From: Polaromonas jejuensis NBRC 106434
GTDB lineage: Bacteria; Pseudomonadota; Gammaproteobacteria; Burkholderiales; Burkholderiaceae_C
Direction of reading: 5' to 3'
Length of the DNA stretch: 64,000 nt
NCBI RefSeq assembly: GCF_001598235.1
Contig: NZ_BCYO01000017.1
Location: forward strand, 1 to 64,000
The notes below the pieces were generated by a model. The model saw nothing but the letters and a program-made list of their open reading frames with translations, made no database searches and was not told where the DNA came from. Position numbers and translations under genes: made by a program. Of the stretch, positions 1 through 9,465 are shown piece after piece (the stretch's first letter is position 1; the number at the start of each line of letters is the position of its first letter).

Positions 1-2
1 CG

Positions 3-1121
3 GCTGCGCCCACTGCAGCCCCCATCCCAGCCTTCCCCCAAAGGGGGAAGGAGCAGCACCAGGAACGCCCGCCCTATACGCTTGACGCACCCGGTTGGTT
101 ACCCTGGATGATTGAAGAGCAGAAGGCCACCCGCGAAGCGGTGGCGCTCTACGACCAGACCTCGTTCTCCAAATACCTGCTGCAGGGCCGCGACGCACTG
201 GCCGTGCTGCAACGCCTGTGCGCCAACGAGATGGACGTGCCTATCGGCAAGATGGTCTATACCGCCCTGCTCAACGAGCGCGGCGGTTTTGAAAGCGACC
301 TCACGGTGATGCGGCAGGCCGCGGACCGCTTCATGATCATCACCGGCTCGGCGCAGACCGTGCGCGACTACGACTGGATCTCGCGGCATATCGGCGAGGC
401 CGAGCACGCGGTGCTGACCGACGTCTCGGCGCTGTACTCGGTGCTCTCGGTCATGGGTCCGAAGGCGCGCGAACTGCTGGGCCGGGTCAGCCCCGACGAT
501 CTGTCGCCCGAGGCGCTGAAGTTCTCCTGGACCAAGGAGATTGATGTCGGTTTTGCGCGTGTGCGTGCCGCGCGCATGAGCTATGTCGGCGGCCCGGGCT
601 TTGAGCTGTATGTGCCGATTGAAATGGCGCGCCATGTCTACCTGGCGCTGATGGAGGCCGGCCAGCCGCTGGGCCTGCGCGACGCGGGCTACTACGCGCT
701 CGACGCCTTGCGCATCGAGCAGGGCCGCCGCGCCTGGGGGGCCGAGCTGGGGCCGGATGAAACGCCCTGGGAGGCGGGCCTGGCTTACGCCGTCAAGCTC
801 GACAAGCCCGCAGCATTCATGGGCAAGGAGGCGCTGCGCCAGGCCCAGGGCCAGCCGCTGCGCAAAAAGCTGGTGACGCTGGTGTTTGAGACGCCCGATG
901 CGTTTGCCTGGGGCGGCGAGGCCATCCTGTTCAAGGGCGAATCGGTGGGGGAAATCTCCTCGGTCGGCTGGAGCCCGCTGGCCGGCGCCTGTGTGGCGCT
1001 GGGCTATGTGCGCGGCGACAGCGCCAACCAGGCGCATGCCGGCACGCCGGCACAGATCGAACTCTGGGGCGAACGCGTGGCGGTAACACTGCACGATCAA
1101 TGGCCGCCGGCCAGGCGTTAA
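3..1121 (+). CDS. C-terminal part of FAD oxidoreductase/GcvT-like (dimethylglycine/sarcosine dehydrogenase type), 5' truncated by window
   Basis: The frame is open from the window edge to the TAA at 1119-1121. The region after the Met at 108 is an aminomethyltransferase (GcvT, folate-binding) fold. The segment REAVALYDQTSFSKYLL and the later GPGFELYVP and DALRIEQG motifs are typical of the C-terminal half of dimethylglycine/sarcosine dehydrogenase-like proteins, which transfer a methyl-derived one-carbon unit to tetrahydrofolate. The Met at 108 is probably not the start, because the in-frame upstream stretch YTLDAPGWLPWM looks like the normal inter-domain linker. Further upstream in the same frame the DNA is a copy of a dispersed repeat (18-54), which encodes a low-complexity linker. 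The FAD domain would lie outside the window. A stand-alone GcvT-like protein starting at 108 (337 aa) cannot be excluded. Confidence 0.8.
   Translation, partial: AAPTAAPIPAFPQRGKEQHQERPPYTLDAPGWLPWMIEEQKATREAVALYDQTSFSKYLLQGRDALAVLQRLCANEMDVPIGKMVYTALLNERGGFESDLTVMRQAADRFMIITGSAQTVRDYDWISRHIGEAEHAVLTDVSALYSVLSVMGPKARELLGRVSPDDLSPEALKFSWTKEIDVGFARVRAARMSYVGGPGFELYVPIEMARHVYLALMEAGQPLGLRDAGYYALDALRIEQGRRAWGAELGPDETPWEAGLAYAVKLDKPAAFMGKEALRQAQGQPLRKKLVTLVFETPDAFAWGGEAILFKGESVGEISSVGWSPLAGACVALGYVRGDSANQAHAGTPAQIELWGERVAVTLHDQWPPARR
18..54 (+). repeat. Short GC-rich palindromic repeat, family B, copy 1 (inside coding frame)
   Basis: This 37-nt unit runs from GCCCCCATCCCAG to a CTTCCCCC/GGGGGAAG hairpin with an AAA loop. 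Near-identical units occur at 2708-2744 (opposite orientation) and 2791-2827 (same orientation). Here it is read through in frame in the linker before the GcvT domain. Confidence 0.75.
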
Positions 1122-1128
1122 GCACGAG

Positions 1129-1185
1129 TTGCTATAGATTTAATAGCTGTTGACGCCCGTATTGTTTGGGCTGAGGCCTGTCTTT
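1129..1185 (+). repeat. Short dispersed palindromic repeat, family A, copy 1
   Basis: The unit reads TTGCTAT, an AT-rich loop, ATAGCTG, a spacer with CGCCCGT pairing to a later GGGC, then AGGCC and a short T-rich tail. It fills the gap between two convergent genes (stops at 1121 and 1210). Related copies lie at 6021-6080, 17207-17267, 29259-29313, 31847-31905, 41743-41805 and 56272-56331. The two hairpins and T-rich tail could act as a transcription end. Confidence 0.75.
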
Positions 1186-1209
1186 GCTCTGACGGACGGG
1201 CGGTCGCGC

Positions 1210-2670
1210 TCATTCCGCGCCGCCCTGGCCGATGCCGACGAAGCGCACCGTCACGCGCGTGCCCGGCGACTGCGCATGCCCCGGCAGCCTGGCGTCTTCA
1301 ATGGTGATGGTGGCGCCGTGCTGCTGGGCAATTTCCAGAACAATCGCCAGGCCCAGGCCGGAGCCATCCACGTTGGTGCCCAGCGTGCGGTAAAAAGGCT
1401 GGAACACCAGCTCGCGCTCGGATTCCAGAATGCCGGGTCCCGAGTCCTCAACCAGCAGCACCAGCACGCCGCTGAAGCGGTCGGTCATCAGCCGCAGCGT
1501 GACCTGGCCTTTTTCGGGGGTGTAGTTGATGGCGTTGTCGAGCAGGTTGCGCACCAGTTCCTTGAGCAGGGTCGGGTTGCCTTCGAGCTGCGTCGCCTGC
1601 TCGCCGGCGGCGGGCCCGTCGTAGCCGAGGTCGATCTGCTTTTCCAGCGCACGCGGCACCGAGTCGGCCATGACTTCCGAGACGACGTGCACCAGGTCCA
1701 CGCGCTGCTTGGCCAGGCTGCGGCCTGTGGTTTCGGCGCGGGCCAGCGCCAGCAGCTGGTTCACAGTGTGGGTCGCGCGTATGCTGGCGCGGCCAATCTG
1801 CTTGAGCGACTTCTTGAGGTCCTCGGCGTCGGTTTCGCGCTGCGCCAGATCGGCCTGCATGCGCAGGCCGGCCAGCGGTGTCTTGAGCTGGTGCGCCGCG
1901 TCGGCCAGAAAGCGCTTTTGCGTGGTGAGCGAGACCTTGAGCCGGCTCAGCAGGTCGTTGATTGACGACACCAGCGGCGCCACCTCTTCGGGCACCGCGG
2001 TGTCATCGAGCGGGCTCATGTCGTCGGACTTGCGCGCGCGTATGCGTCTTTCAAGCTGCGCCAGCGGCTTGATGCCGCGCACCAGCGCCAGCCACACCAG
2101 CAGCACGGCCAGCGGCAAGGTCACGAACTGCGGCACCATGGTGCCCTTGACGATTTCGGTCGCCAGCGTCTTGCGCTTTTCCAGCGTTTCGGCCACCTGC
2201 ACCAACACCGGTGAAGTGGCCGGCGCCGCGCCCTGCACCTCCACCTTGATCCAGGTGTAGGCCACGCGCACATCCTCGCCCTGGATGACGTCTTCGCGCA
2301 GCCGCACTTCGCCGTTGGTGAGCTTTTCCTCGTCCGGCGGCAGGGGCAAATCGTGTTCGCCGCTCAGGTATTCGCCGCGCGGCCCCAGCACCTGGTAATA
2401 GACCTGGTCGGTGTCGTCGGCGCGCAGGATTTCGCGTGCCGGCCCCGTCAGGTTGAACTGCACCTGGTTGTTCTTGACCACCACCAGCTTGGCCAGCGCC
2501 TGCACGTTGTATTCCAGCGCCCGGTCAAACGGCTTGCCGGCAATGTTCTGTGCCACCAGCCAGGTCAGCGCCAGGCTGATGGGCCACAGCAGCAGCAGCG
2601 GCGTGAGCATCCAGTCGAGGATCTCGCCAAACAGGCTGCGCCGCTCGCGCTGGAAAAGTCTTAAGGCCAA
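1210..2670 (-). CDS. TctE-like sensor histidine kinase
   Basis: A 486-aa inner-membrane sensor kinase. It has a first membrane segment at about residues 20-41, a periplasmic 2CSK-type domain, and a second membrane segment at about 181-199. HAMP and HisKA follow, with the phospho-accepting His260 in AAHQLKTPLAGL, then an HATPase with the N box (NLLDNAINYTP), DSGPGI and GSGLGLAIV. The N-terminal layout resembles TctE, the tricarboxylate-transport sensor, but no tct transporter genes are visible, so the ligand is unknown. The start is a TTG at 2668-2670, with a stop two codons upstream and a GGAG about 11 nt before it. It lies downstream of the response regulator in one transcript, but the two genes are separated by about 165 nt holding an inverted pair of repeats. 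Confidence 0.88.
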   Translation of the reverse strand: MALRLFQRERRSLFGEILDWMLTPLLLLWPISLALTWLVAQNIAGKPFDRALEYNVQALAKLVVVKNNQVQFNLTGPAREILRADDTDQVYYQVLGPRGEYLSGEHDLPLPPDEEKLTNGEVRLREDVIQGEDVRVAYTWIKVEVQGAAPATSPVLVQVAETLEKRKTLATEIVKGTMVPQFVTLPLAVLLVWLALVRGIKPLAQLERRIRARKSDDMSPLDDTAVPEEVAPLVSSINDLLSRLKVSLTTQKRFLADAAHQLKTPLAGLRMQADLAQRETDAEDLKKSLKQIGRASIRATHTVNQLLALARAETTGRSLAKQRVDLVHVVSEVMADSVPRALEKQIDLGYDGPAAGEQATQLEGNPTLLKELVRNLLDNAINYTPEKGQVTLRLMTDRFSGVLVLLVEDSGPGILESERELVFQPFYRTLGTNVDGSGLGLAIVLEIAQQHGATITIEDARLPGHAQSPGTRVTVRFVGIGQGGAE

Positions 2671-2707
2671 GGATCAGGGTGCTCCATATCAACGGTCTGC
2701 GGTTTTT

Positions 2708-2744
2708 GCTCCTTCCCCCTTTGGGGGAAGGTCGGGATGGGGGC
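2708..2744 (-). repeat. Family B palindromic repeat, copy 2
   Basis: The same 37-nt unit as at 18-54, in reverse orientation. It lies between the response regulator and kinase genes and forms an inverted pair with 2791-2827. Confidence 0.75.
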
Positions 2745-2790
2745 GAGCGGGGGCGAATTGACCTTGCAGTTCAGGTTCCGGAGGCGGCAG

Positions 2791-2827
2791 GCCCCCATCC
2801 CAGCCTTCCCCCAGCGGGGGAAGGGGC
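2791..2827 (+). repeat. Family B palindromic repeat, copy 3
   Basis: The unit begins GCCCCCATCCCAG and carries the CTTCCCCC/GGGGGAAG hairpin, here with an AGC loop. It ends 8 nt before the response-regulator stop codon (2836) and faces copy 2 across a 46-nt spacer. The pair could therefore fold into one large stem in the kinase/regulator mRNA, as REP/BIME pairs do. Confidence 0.75.
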
Positions 2828-2835
2828 AAGGCGCA

Positions 2836-3510
2836 TCAACTGGGAATCTTCTCAAGACAGTAACCGAGGCCGCGCACCGTCGCAATGCGTATCGGCCCTT
2901 TTTCAATCTTCTTGCGCAGGCGGTGGATATACACCTCGATCGCGTTGTTGCTGACTTCCTCGCCCCATTCACAGAGGCGCTCGACCAGCTGGTCCTTGCT
3001 GACGAGGCGGCCGGCGCGCTGCAGCAGCACTTCCAGCAAGCCCAGCTCGCGCGCCGACAGCTCCAGCATCTGGCCGTCGATGGTGGCCACGCGCCCGGCC
3101 TGGTCATACACCAGCGGGCCGTGCTTGATGGTGCTGCTGGCGCCGCCCATGCCGCGACGGGTCAGGGCGCGCACACGCGCTTCCAGCTCCTGCAGCGAAA
3201 AGGGCTTGGCCATGTAGTCGTCGGCGCCGTAGTCCAGTCCCTTGACGCGCTCTTCCACGCTGTCGGCTGCGGTGAGTATCAGCACCGGCATGGCCGAGCC
3301 GCGCGCGCGCAGCCTTTTCAGCACTTCCAGGCCGTGCATGCGCGGCAGACCCAAATCAAGAATCAGCAGGTCGAATTCGGTGTTGGTGAGCAGGGCCGCA
3401 TCGGCCTCGGTGCCGCTGGCCACATGGTCAGCCGCTGCGCCCGACGCGCGCAGGGTGCGCAGCAGGCCATCCGCCAGGACCTGGTCGTCTTCGGCAATCA
3501 GAATACGCAT
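2836..3510 (-). CDS. OmpR/PhoB-family response regulator (TctD-like)
   Basis: A 224-aa cytoplasmic response regulator. The receiver domain spans about residues 1-120, with an acidic pocket (AEDD near residue 8), phospho-acceptor Asp52 in LILDLGLP, and Lys in the MAKPF loop. A winged-helix trans_reg_C DNA-binding domain occupies about residues 130-220 (ELSARELGLLEVLL, YIHRLRKKI, TVRGLGYCLE). The ATG at 3510 is the first good start. It is followed on the same strand by the TctE-like kinase, so the two form a two-component pair, probably in one operon with the regulator first. The regulated genes are not evident here. Confidence 0.92.
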   Translation of the reverse strand: MRILIAEDDQVLADGLLRTLRASGAAADHVASGTEADAALLTNTEFDLLILDLGLPRMHGLEVLKRLRARGSAMPVLILTAADSVEERVKGLDYGADDYMAKPFSLQELEARVRALTRRGMGGASSTIKHGPLVYDQAGRVATIDGQMLELSARELGLLEVLLQRAGRLVSKDQLVERLCEWGEEVSNNAIEVYIHRLRKKIEKGPIRIATVRGLGYCLEKIPS

Positions 3511-3609
3511 GGCTGTCTCCAGGTGTCAGCCCCGGCAGGACCTGCGGGACCGTGTTTTACTTGTCAGGCAAATTTTAGGCTTTTGCGGCCCTGGATTTGC
3601 TGACAGGCC

Positions 3610-4131
3610 CTAAGCGCTCGCATAGGCCTCCAGCCCCAGCGCCACCACGGTGGCCACATCCTGCCCGACGGCCTGCCGGAACTCCTCTTCGGCCTGCGCC
3701 ACGGCGCGCCTGAAGGCTTCCAGCCACAGCAGGCCGGATTCGGTGAACACCACCTGCCGGGCCCGTTTGTCATGCGGGTCGGCCTCGCGCCGCACCAGCC
3801 CCCAGGCTTCGCACTGGTCGACCAGGTCGCCCATGGCCTGCTTGCTCATGCCGGCGCTGCTGGCCAGCTCGGTCAGGCGCGAGCCGCCCACGGCCAGGTG
3901 GCGGGTGATGTGAATGTGCGCGGCGCCCACCTGGTCGCGCGCGGCCAGGTTGGACAGTGCCAGCGGCACTTCCACGCTGCTGGCCATGAGTGCCAGCACG
4001 CGTTCGTCAAAGCGGCGCAAGGCATGGCCGAGCCGGCGCCCCAGATGCGTGAGGCGCCAGCCCAGATCGATGGGGGGATTGGCTTCGTCCGGTGGTTTTT
4101 GAGCTGGCGCTTGGGTACGGCTTTGTTGCAT
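3610..4131 (-). CDS. MarR-family transcriptional regulator
   Basis: A 173-aa winged-helix regulator. The central HTH/wing region (GSRLTELASSAGMSKQAMGD, then the acidic-basic wing EADPHDKRARQVVF) is typical of MarR proteins, which bind as dimers and are released by small phenolic or oxidant ligands. The Pro/Gln-rich N-terminus is probably disordered. It is divergent from recA. A near-perfect inverted repeat (4148-4168) lies 17 nt upstream of the ATG and is the obvious self-operator. No efflux or catabolic gene lies beside it, so its regulon is unknown. Confidence 0.88.
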   Translation of the reverse strand: MQQSRTQAPAQKPPDEANPPIDLGWRLTHLGRRLGHALRRFDERVLALMASSVEVPLALSNLAARDQVGAAHIHITRHLAVGGSRLTELASSAGMSKQAMGDLVDQCEAWGLVRREADPHDKRARQVVFTESGLLWLEAFRRAVAQAEEEFRQAVGQDVATVVALGLEAYASA

Positions 4132-4147
4132 GCTGCCATCGTAGCAA

Positions 4148-4168
4148 TTAATCAGGCAAACTGACTAA
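4148..4168. promoter_or_regulatory. Candidate MarR operator
   Basis: The 21-nt near-perfect inverted repeat has arms TTAATCAG and CTGACTAA around a 5-nt centre (one mismatch). It lies immediately upstream of the marR-type gene start at 4131 and just before the predicted recA -35. The size and AT-rich arms fit MarR-family sites. Autoregulation is inferred. Confidence 0.6.
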
Positions 4169-4176
4169 AAACAGGG

Positions 4177-4205
4177 TTTACTTATTTATATGGCGCCCAT
4201 AAAGT
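4177..4205 (+). promoter_or_regulatory. Candidate sigma-70 promoter for recA
   Basis: TTTACT (4177-4182), a 17-nt spacer and TAAAGT (4200-4205). It lies upstream of a LexA-like box, so transcription would start about 12-15 nt before that box. Confidence 0.45.
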
Positions 4206-4223
4206 ACTGGTCATGCATCCAGC

Positions 4224-4239
4224 CTGTTTTTAAAAGCAG
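4224..4239. promoter_or_regulatory. Candidate LexA (SOS) box upstream of recA
   Basis: CTGTTTTTAAAAGCAG fits the CTG-N10-CAG core of the gammaproteobacterial LexA box, 53 nt before the recA start and just downstream of the predicted promoter. LexA control of recA is well known. The site itself is a motif match. Confidence 0.65.
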
Positions 4240-4292
4240 CGACTGAAAACACGCAAAAGTTTTTTACATCATTGATTTTCAAGGAGTTTTTC

Positions 4293-5426
4293 ATGGAATT
4301 GACCAGCAAACTGAATCCCGCCCAAAACCCTGTGCAAACCGCTGCCCTGAACACCGAAAAAGCCAAGGCCCTGCAGGCCGCGCTGGCCCAGATCGAAAAG
4401 CAGTTCGGCAAGGGCACCATCATGAAGCTGGGCGCCGGCGAGGTGATCGAGGACATCCAGGTGGTCTCCACCGGCTCGCTGGGCCTGGACATTGCGCTGG
4501 GCGTCGGCGGCCTGCCGCGCGGCCGCGTCGTCGAAATCTACGGGCCGGAGTCGTCCGGCAAAACCACGCTGACCCTGCAGGTGATTGCCGAGATGCAAAA
4601 GCTCGGCGGCACCTGCGCCTTTGTCGATGCCGAGCATGCGCTGGACATCCAGTATGCGCAAAAGCTCGGCGTGAACCTGCAGGAGCTGCTGATCTCCCAG
4701 CCCGACACCGGCGAGCAGGCGCTCGAGATCGTCGATTCGCTGACCCGCTCCGGCGCGGTCGACCTGATCGTGGTGGACTCGGTGGCGGCGCTCACGCCCA
4801 AGGCCGAACTCGAAGGCGAAATGGGCGACTCCCTGCCCGGCCTGCAAGCCCGTTTGATGAGCCAGGCGCTGCGCAAGCTGACCTCCACCATCAAGAAGGC
4901 CAACTGCATGGTGATCTTCATCAACCAGATCCGCATGAAGATCGGCGTGATGTTCGGCAGCCCCGAAACCACCACCGGTGGCAATGCGCTCAAGTTCTAC
5001 GCCTCGGTGCGCCTGGACATCCGCCGCATCGGCTCCATCAAAAAAGGCGAAGAGGTCATCGGCAACGAAACCCGCGTCAAGGTGGTCAAGAACAAGGTGG
5101 CCTCACCGTTCAAGACCGCCGAATTCGACATTCTGTATGGCGAGGGCATCAGCCGCCTCGGCGAGGTGCTGGACCTGGGGGTGGCCGGCCACATCGTGGA
5201 AAAGGCCGGTGCCTGGTACGCCTTCAACGGCGAAAAAATCGGCCAGGGCCGCGACAACTCGCGTGAATTCCTCAAGGAGAACCCGGAGCTCGCGATCGAG
5301 ATCGAAAACAAGGTGCGCGAGTCGCTGGGCATTCCGCTGGTGCAGGCCGCGGTGGATGCCGGCTATGCGTCAGACAAGGCGGCCAAGCCCGCCAAGGCGG
5401 AGAAGGCCGTGAAAGCCGGCGTCTGA
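4293..5426 (+). CDS. recA: RecA recombinase
   Basis: A 377-aa RecA, which forms ATP-dependent filaments on single-stranded DNA for homologous recombination and triggers LexA self-cleavage. The Walker [10 protein letters not shown] lies at about residues 84-92. The Walker B region ([14 protein letters not shown]) and L2 loop ([20 protein letters not shown]) are intact. The ATG at 4293 is preceded by a strong AAGGAG (4281-4286); an in-frame TTG at 4272 overlaps that site and is rejected. The last residues are Lys/Ala-rich ([15 protein letters not shown]), not the acidic tail of E. coli RecA. It is followed by recX, and a LexA-like box lies upstream. Confidence 0.99.
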   Translation: MELTSKLNPAQNPVQTAALNTEKAKALQAALAQIEKQFGKGTIMKLGAGEVIEDIQVVSTGSLGLDIALGVGGLPRGRVVEIYGPESSGKTTLTLQVIAEMQKLGGTCAFVDAEHALDIQYAQKLGVNLQELLISQPDTGEQALEIVDSLTRSGAVDLIVVDSVAALTPKAELEGEMGDSLPGLQARLMSQALRKLTSTIKKANCMVIFINQIRMKIGVMFGSPETTTGGNALKFYASVRLDIRRIGSIKKGEEVIGNETRVKVVKNKVASPFKTAEFDILYGEGISRLGEVLDLGVAGHIVEKAGAWYAFNGEKIGQGRDNSREFLKENPELAIEIENKVRESLGIPLVQAAVDAGYASDKAAKPAKAEKAVKAGV

Positions 5427-5533
5427 GGTTCACAAGCTAAACCAGGCCCTGACCCAGGCTGTGTGGGTGCAGTCAGCTCCTGAAAAGAGAGCAACTGTGG
5501 CCCGCGCGGGAGCCGCGGCTATCCATTCATTCG

Positions 5534-6007
5534 ATGAACACAGCCAAACCAGCGACCAAGGCGGGCTTTGCACTCTCGCTCAAGGGACGTGCCCTGCGTT
5601 ATCTGGCGGCCCGCGAACATTCGCGGGCCGAGCTGGAGCGCAAGCTGGCTCCGCATGAGGAAGCGCCGGGCCAGCTGGCGCAGGTGTTGGATGAGCTGCA
5701 GGCCAAGGATTTCATCAGCGAGGCGCGCGTGGTCGAGTCGGTGATCCACCGGCGCGCCGGGCGTTACGGCGCGGCGCGCATCAAGCACGAACTGCTGAAC
5801 AAGGGGCTGGGCGCGGAGGCCGTGGCCGAGGCGATGGACGGCCTCAAGGCCAGCGAACTGGCGCGTGCCCGCGAGATCTGGCGCAAGAAGTTTGACGGGC
5901 CGGCAGCGGACGCCGCCGGGCGCGCCAAACAGATGCGTTTTCTGGCGGCCCGCGGTTTTGGCGGCGAGGTGATTCGCCGCGTGGTTTCCGGCCCGGACGA
6001 TGAATAA
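5534..6007 (+). CDS. recX: RecX regulator of RecA
   Basis: A 157-aa three-helix-repeat protein of the RecX family, which caps or destabilises RecA filaments. Recognised from ALRYLAAREHSRAELERKL, the motif FISEARVVESVIHRR with RYGAARIKHEL, and the terminal repeat RFLAARGFGGEVIRRVV. It lies 107 nt after recA on the same strand, the usual recA-recX order, and is probably expressed by read-through from recA. It ends close to the convergent argC, with a family A repeat filling the gap. Confidence 0.95.
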   Translation: MNTAKPATKAGFALSLKGRALRYLAAREHSRAELERKLAPHEEAPGQLAQVLDELQAKDFISEARVVESVIHRRAGRYGAARIKHELLNKGLGAEAVAEAMDGLKASELARAREIWRKKFDGPAADAAGRAKQMRFLAARGFGGEVIRRVVSGPDDE

Positions 6008-6020
6008 CGCCCTGGGATCA

Positions 6021-6080
6021 ATGAAATCGGGCTCTGGCCCAATAAAAATGGGCGTAGTAAGCTATTAAATATATAGCAAA
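6021..6080 (-). repeat. Family A palindromic repeat, copy 2
   Basis: On the minus strand: TTTGCTAT, AT-rich loop, AATAGC, then CGCCCAT pairing with TGGGC, ending in an AGCCCGATTT tail. It fills the whole gap between the convergent recX (stop 6007) and argC (stop 6081) genes. Confidence 0.75.
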
Positions 6081-6992
6081 TCAAAGCCCGAGCATCAGCT
6101 TCAGGTTTTGCACCGCGGCGCCGGAGGCGCCCTTGCCCAGGTTGTCCAGCCGCGCTACCAGCACGGCGTGGCGGTAGCTGTCGTTGCCAAACACGCGCAA
6201 CTCCATCTTGTTGGTGTCCTTGAGCGCCAGGGCGTCCAGCTTGCCGGAGGAGGGCGCAGCTTCCACCGTCACCCATTCGCTGCCGGCGTAATGCCTTGCC
6301 AGCACCGCCTGCAGCTGCGCGGCGCTGGGTTGGCCGGGCAGCAGGTCCAGGTGCAGCGGCAGCTGCACCAGCATGCCCTGAATGAAGTTGCCCACCGAGG
6401 GAATGAACACCGGGCGGCGTGTGAGGCCGGTGTATTTCATGATTTCGGGCAGGTGCTTGTGCTCCAGGCTCAGGCCGTAGAGCTCGAACGCGGGGGCGGT
6501 GCCGGCTTCGTAAGCCTCGATCATCTGCCGGCCGCCACCGGAGTAACCGCTGACGGATGGCAGGCTCAGGGGGAAATCGGCCGGAAGCAGGCCGGCGTCC
6601 ACCAGCGGGCGGATCAGCGCAATCGCGCCGGTGGCATAGCAGCCGGGGTTGGCCACGCGCTCGGCCGCCATGACGGCTTCGCGCTGGCCCTTGACCAGTT
6701 CGGGAAAGCCGAAGACCCAGCCCGGCGCGGTGCGGTGGGCCGTGGAGGCGTCAATGATCTTGGGCTTTTTGCCGGTGAGCGAGTCAATCATGGCCACCGA
6801 TTCACGCGCCGCGTCGTCGTGCAGGCACAGGATCACCAGGTCCACCTGCGCCATCAGTTCGCGCTTGGCGGCCGGGTCCTTGCGCAGTTCGGGCGCGATG
6901 CTGACCAGCTTGATGGGCGACATGGCTTGCAGGCGTTCACGGATTTGCAGGCCTGTGGTGCCGGCTTCTCCATCAATAAAAACTTTGGGCAT
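6081..6992 (-). CDS. argC: N-acetyl-gamma-glutamyl-phosphate reductase, type 2
   Basis: A 303-aa enzyme of arginine biosynthesis, reducing N-acetylglutamyl phosphate to the semialdehyde with NADPH. The N-terminal Rossmann motif is [11 protein letters not shown]. The catalytic Cys118 lies in NPGCYATGA, and the substrate-binding segment [14 protein letters not shown] follows. Length and motif spacing match the short (type 2) ArgC rather than the ~340-aa type 1. The ATG at 6992 is the first start. It is convergent with recX and divergent from sucC. Confidence 0.96.
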   Translation of the reverse strand: MPKVFIDGEAGTTGLQIRERLQAMSPIKLVSIAPELRKDPAAKRELMAQVDLVILCLHDDAARESVAMIDSLTGKKPKIIDASTAHRTAPGWVFGFPELVKGQREAVMAAERVANPGCYATGAIALIRPLVDAGLLPADFPLSLPSVSGYSGGGRQMIEAYEAGTAPAFELYGLSLEHKHLPEIMKYTGLTRRPVFIPSVGNFIQGMLVQLPLHLDLLPGQPSAAQLQAVLARHYAGSEWVTVEAAPSSGKLDALALKDTNKMELRVFGNDSYRHAVLVARLDNLGKGASGAAVQNLKLMLGL

Positions 6993-7230
6993 AAGAACTT
7001 TCGGTGGACTAACAGGCGGCCAAGCAACAGCCGGAGGCGCGCGCCAGGGTCAATGGGGTAGTTAAAACGGCTTAAGAATTGTGCGTCGCAACATGATACA
7101 GTTCCGAGTTGCTGCCTGCAGTAACCGCTAACATGCTGGTTTTGAGCCGATGTGGCTTGTTTTGACATCCCAACAGCACCTGCCCAAACCCCTGTTGCAC
7201 CCCTCTTTTACTGAATCCTGAAGGTTTTTC

Positions 7231-8391
<1,161 letters not shown>

Positions 8392-8417
8392 GCCCGCGCA
8401 AGCGATTAGGAACAAGC

Positions 8418-9311
8418 ATGTCGATCTACATCAACAAACACACCAAAGTCATCACGCAAGGCATTACCGGCAAGACCGGTCAATTCCACACCCGCATGTG
8501 CCGCGACTACGCGAACGGCAAAGAGGCCTTTGTGGCGGGCGTGAACCCCAAGAAAGCCGGCGAGGACTTCGAAGGCATCCCGATTTACGCCAACGTGACC
8601 GAGGCCGCCCAGGCGACCGGTGCGACCGTGTCGGTGATTTACGTGCCGCCGGCTGGTGCCGCTGCTGCCATCTGGGAAGCGGTTGAAGCCAATCTCGACC
8701 TGGCGATCTGCATCACCGAAGGCATTCCCGTCCGTGACATGCTGGAAGTGCGCAACCGCATGAAGGCCAAGGAAGCCGCCGGCGGCAAGAAAACCCTGCT
8801 GCTGGGCCCCAACTGCCCGGGTCTCATCACGCCCGACGAGATCAAGATCGGCATCATGCCCGGCCACATCCACCGCAAGGGCCGCATTGGCGTGGTCAGC
8901 CGCTCCGGCACGCTGACCTATGAAGCCGTGGCGCAGCTCACCGAGATCGGCCTGGGCCAGTCCAGCGCCGTCGGTATTGGTGGCGACCCGATCAATGGCC
9001 TGAAGCATATCGATGTGATGAAAGCCTTCAACGACGACCCGGACACCGACGCCGTCATCATGATTGGCGAAATCGGCGGCCCGGATGAAGCCGAAGCGGC
9101 CATGTGGTGCAAGGCCAACATGAAAAAGCCCATCGTCGGTTTCATCGCCGGCGTGACGGCACCAGCCGGCAAGCGCATGGGCCACGCCGGTGCGCTGATC
9201 TCTGGCGGTGCCGACACAGCCGATGCCAAGCTGGCGATCATGGAGGAGTGTGGTTTCACCGTGACGCGCAACCCTTCCGAAATGGCCAAGCTGCTGAAGG
9301 CCCTGCTCTAA
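8418..9311 (+). CDS. sucD: Succinyl-CoA synthetase alpha subunit
   Basis: A 297-aa alpha subunit that carries the CoA-binding domain and the phosphohistidine. The N-terminal [10 protein letters not shown] is the CoA-binding Rossmann loop, and LLGPNCPG is conserved. The phosphorylated His is His256 in [10 protein letters not shown]. The ATG at 8418 gives the canonical [12 protein letters not shown] start with AGGAA upstream. Transcription from sucC likely ends at the hairpin/T-run at 9420-9443. Confidence 0.98.
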   Translation: MSIYINKHTKVITQGITGKTGQFHTRMCRDYANGKEAFVAGVNPKKAGEDFEGIPIYANVTEAAQATGATVSVIYVPPAGAAAAIWEAVEANLDLAICITEGIPVRDMLEVRNRMKAKEAAGGKKTLLLGPNCPGLITPDEIKIGIMPGHIHRKGRIGVVSRSGTLTYEAVAQLTEIGLGQSSAVGIGGDPINGLKHIDVMKAFNDDPDTDAVIMIGEIGGPDEAEAAMWCKANMKKPIVGFIAGVTAPAGKRMGHAGALISGGADTADAKLAIMEECGFTVTRNPSEMAKLLKALL

Positions 9312-9419
9312 GGCAATGCATCATGGATGTTGCCGGTAGCTAGAACTTATTGCTTGGATAAGCAGTAGTACTAATCCCGGCAGGGGTCGCTCCGGATTAA
9401 ACTGAAAGCAATTTGAAAG

Positions 9420-9443
9420 AAAGCGCTAATCGGCGCTTTTTTT
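9420..9443 (+). terminator. Rho-independent terminator after sucCD
   Basis: AAAGCGC, a 6-nt loop, GCGCTTT and four further Ts. It lies only 22 nt upstream of the next gene's ATG, between sucD and the TerC-family gene, so that gene needs its own signal or read-through. Confidence 0.75.
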
Positions 9444-9465
9444 CATGCTTAACAACGGAGCCGCC

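Noticed and set aside
99..1100. Long minus-strand frame opposite the GcvT-like gene
   Set aside because: It mirrors a conserved coding region in high-GC DNA and has no family motifs. The same holds for other long opposite-strand frames, such as those over the indolepyruvate oxidoreductase (56837-59917), RND (38023-40209) and glnE (45008-46651) genes.
4272..4292. Upstream TTG start of recA
   Set aside because: The TTG would place the ribosome site AAGGAG inside the coding region. The ATG at 4293 has ideal spacing and the family N-terminus.
9311..9465. A second yybP-ykoY riboswitch upstream of the first TerC-family gene
   Set aside because: The GGGGAGTA and GAGACC-type cores are absent. Only the sucCD terminator is convincing there.
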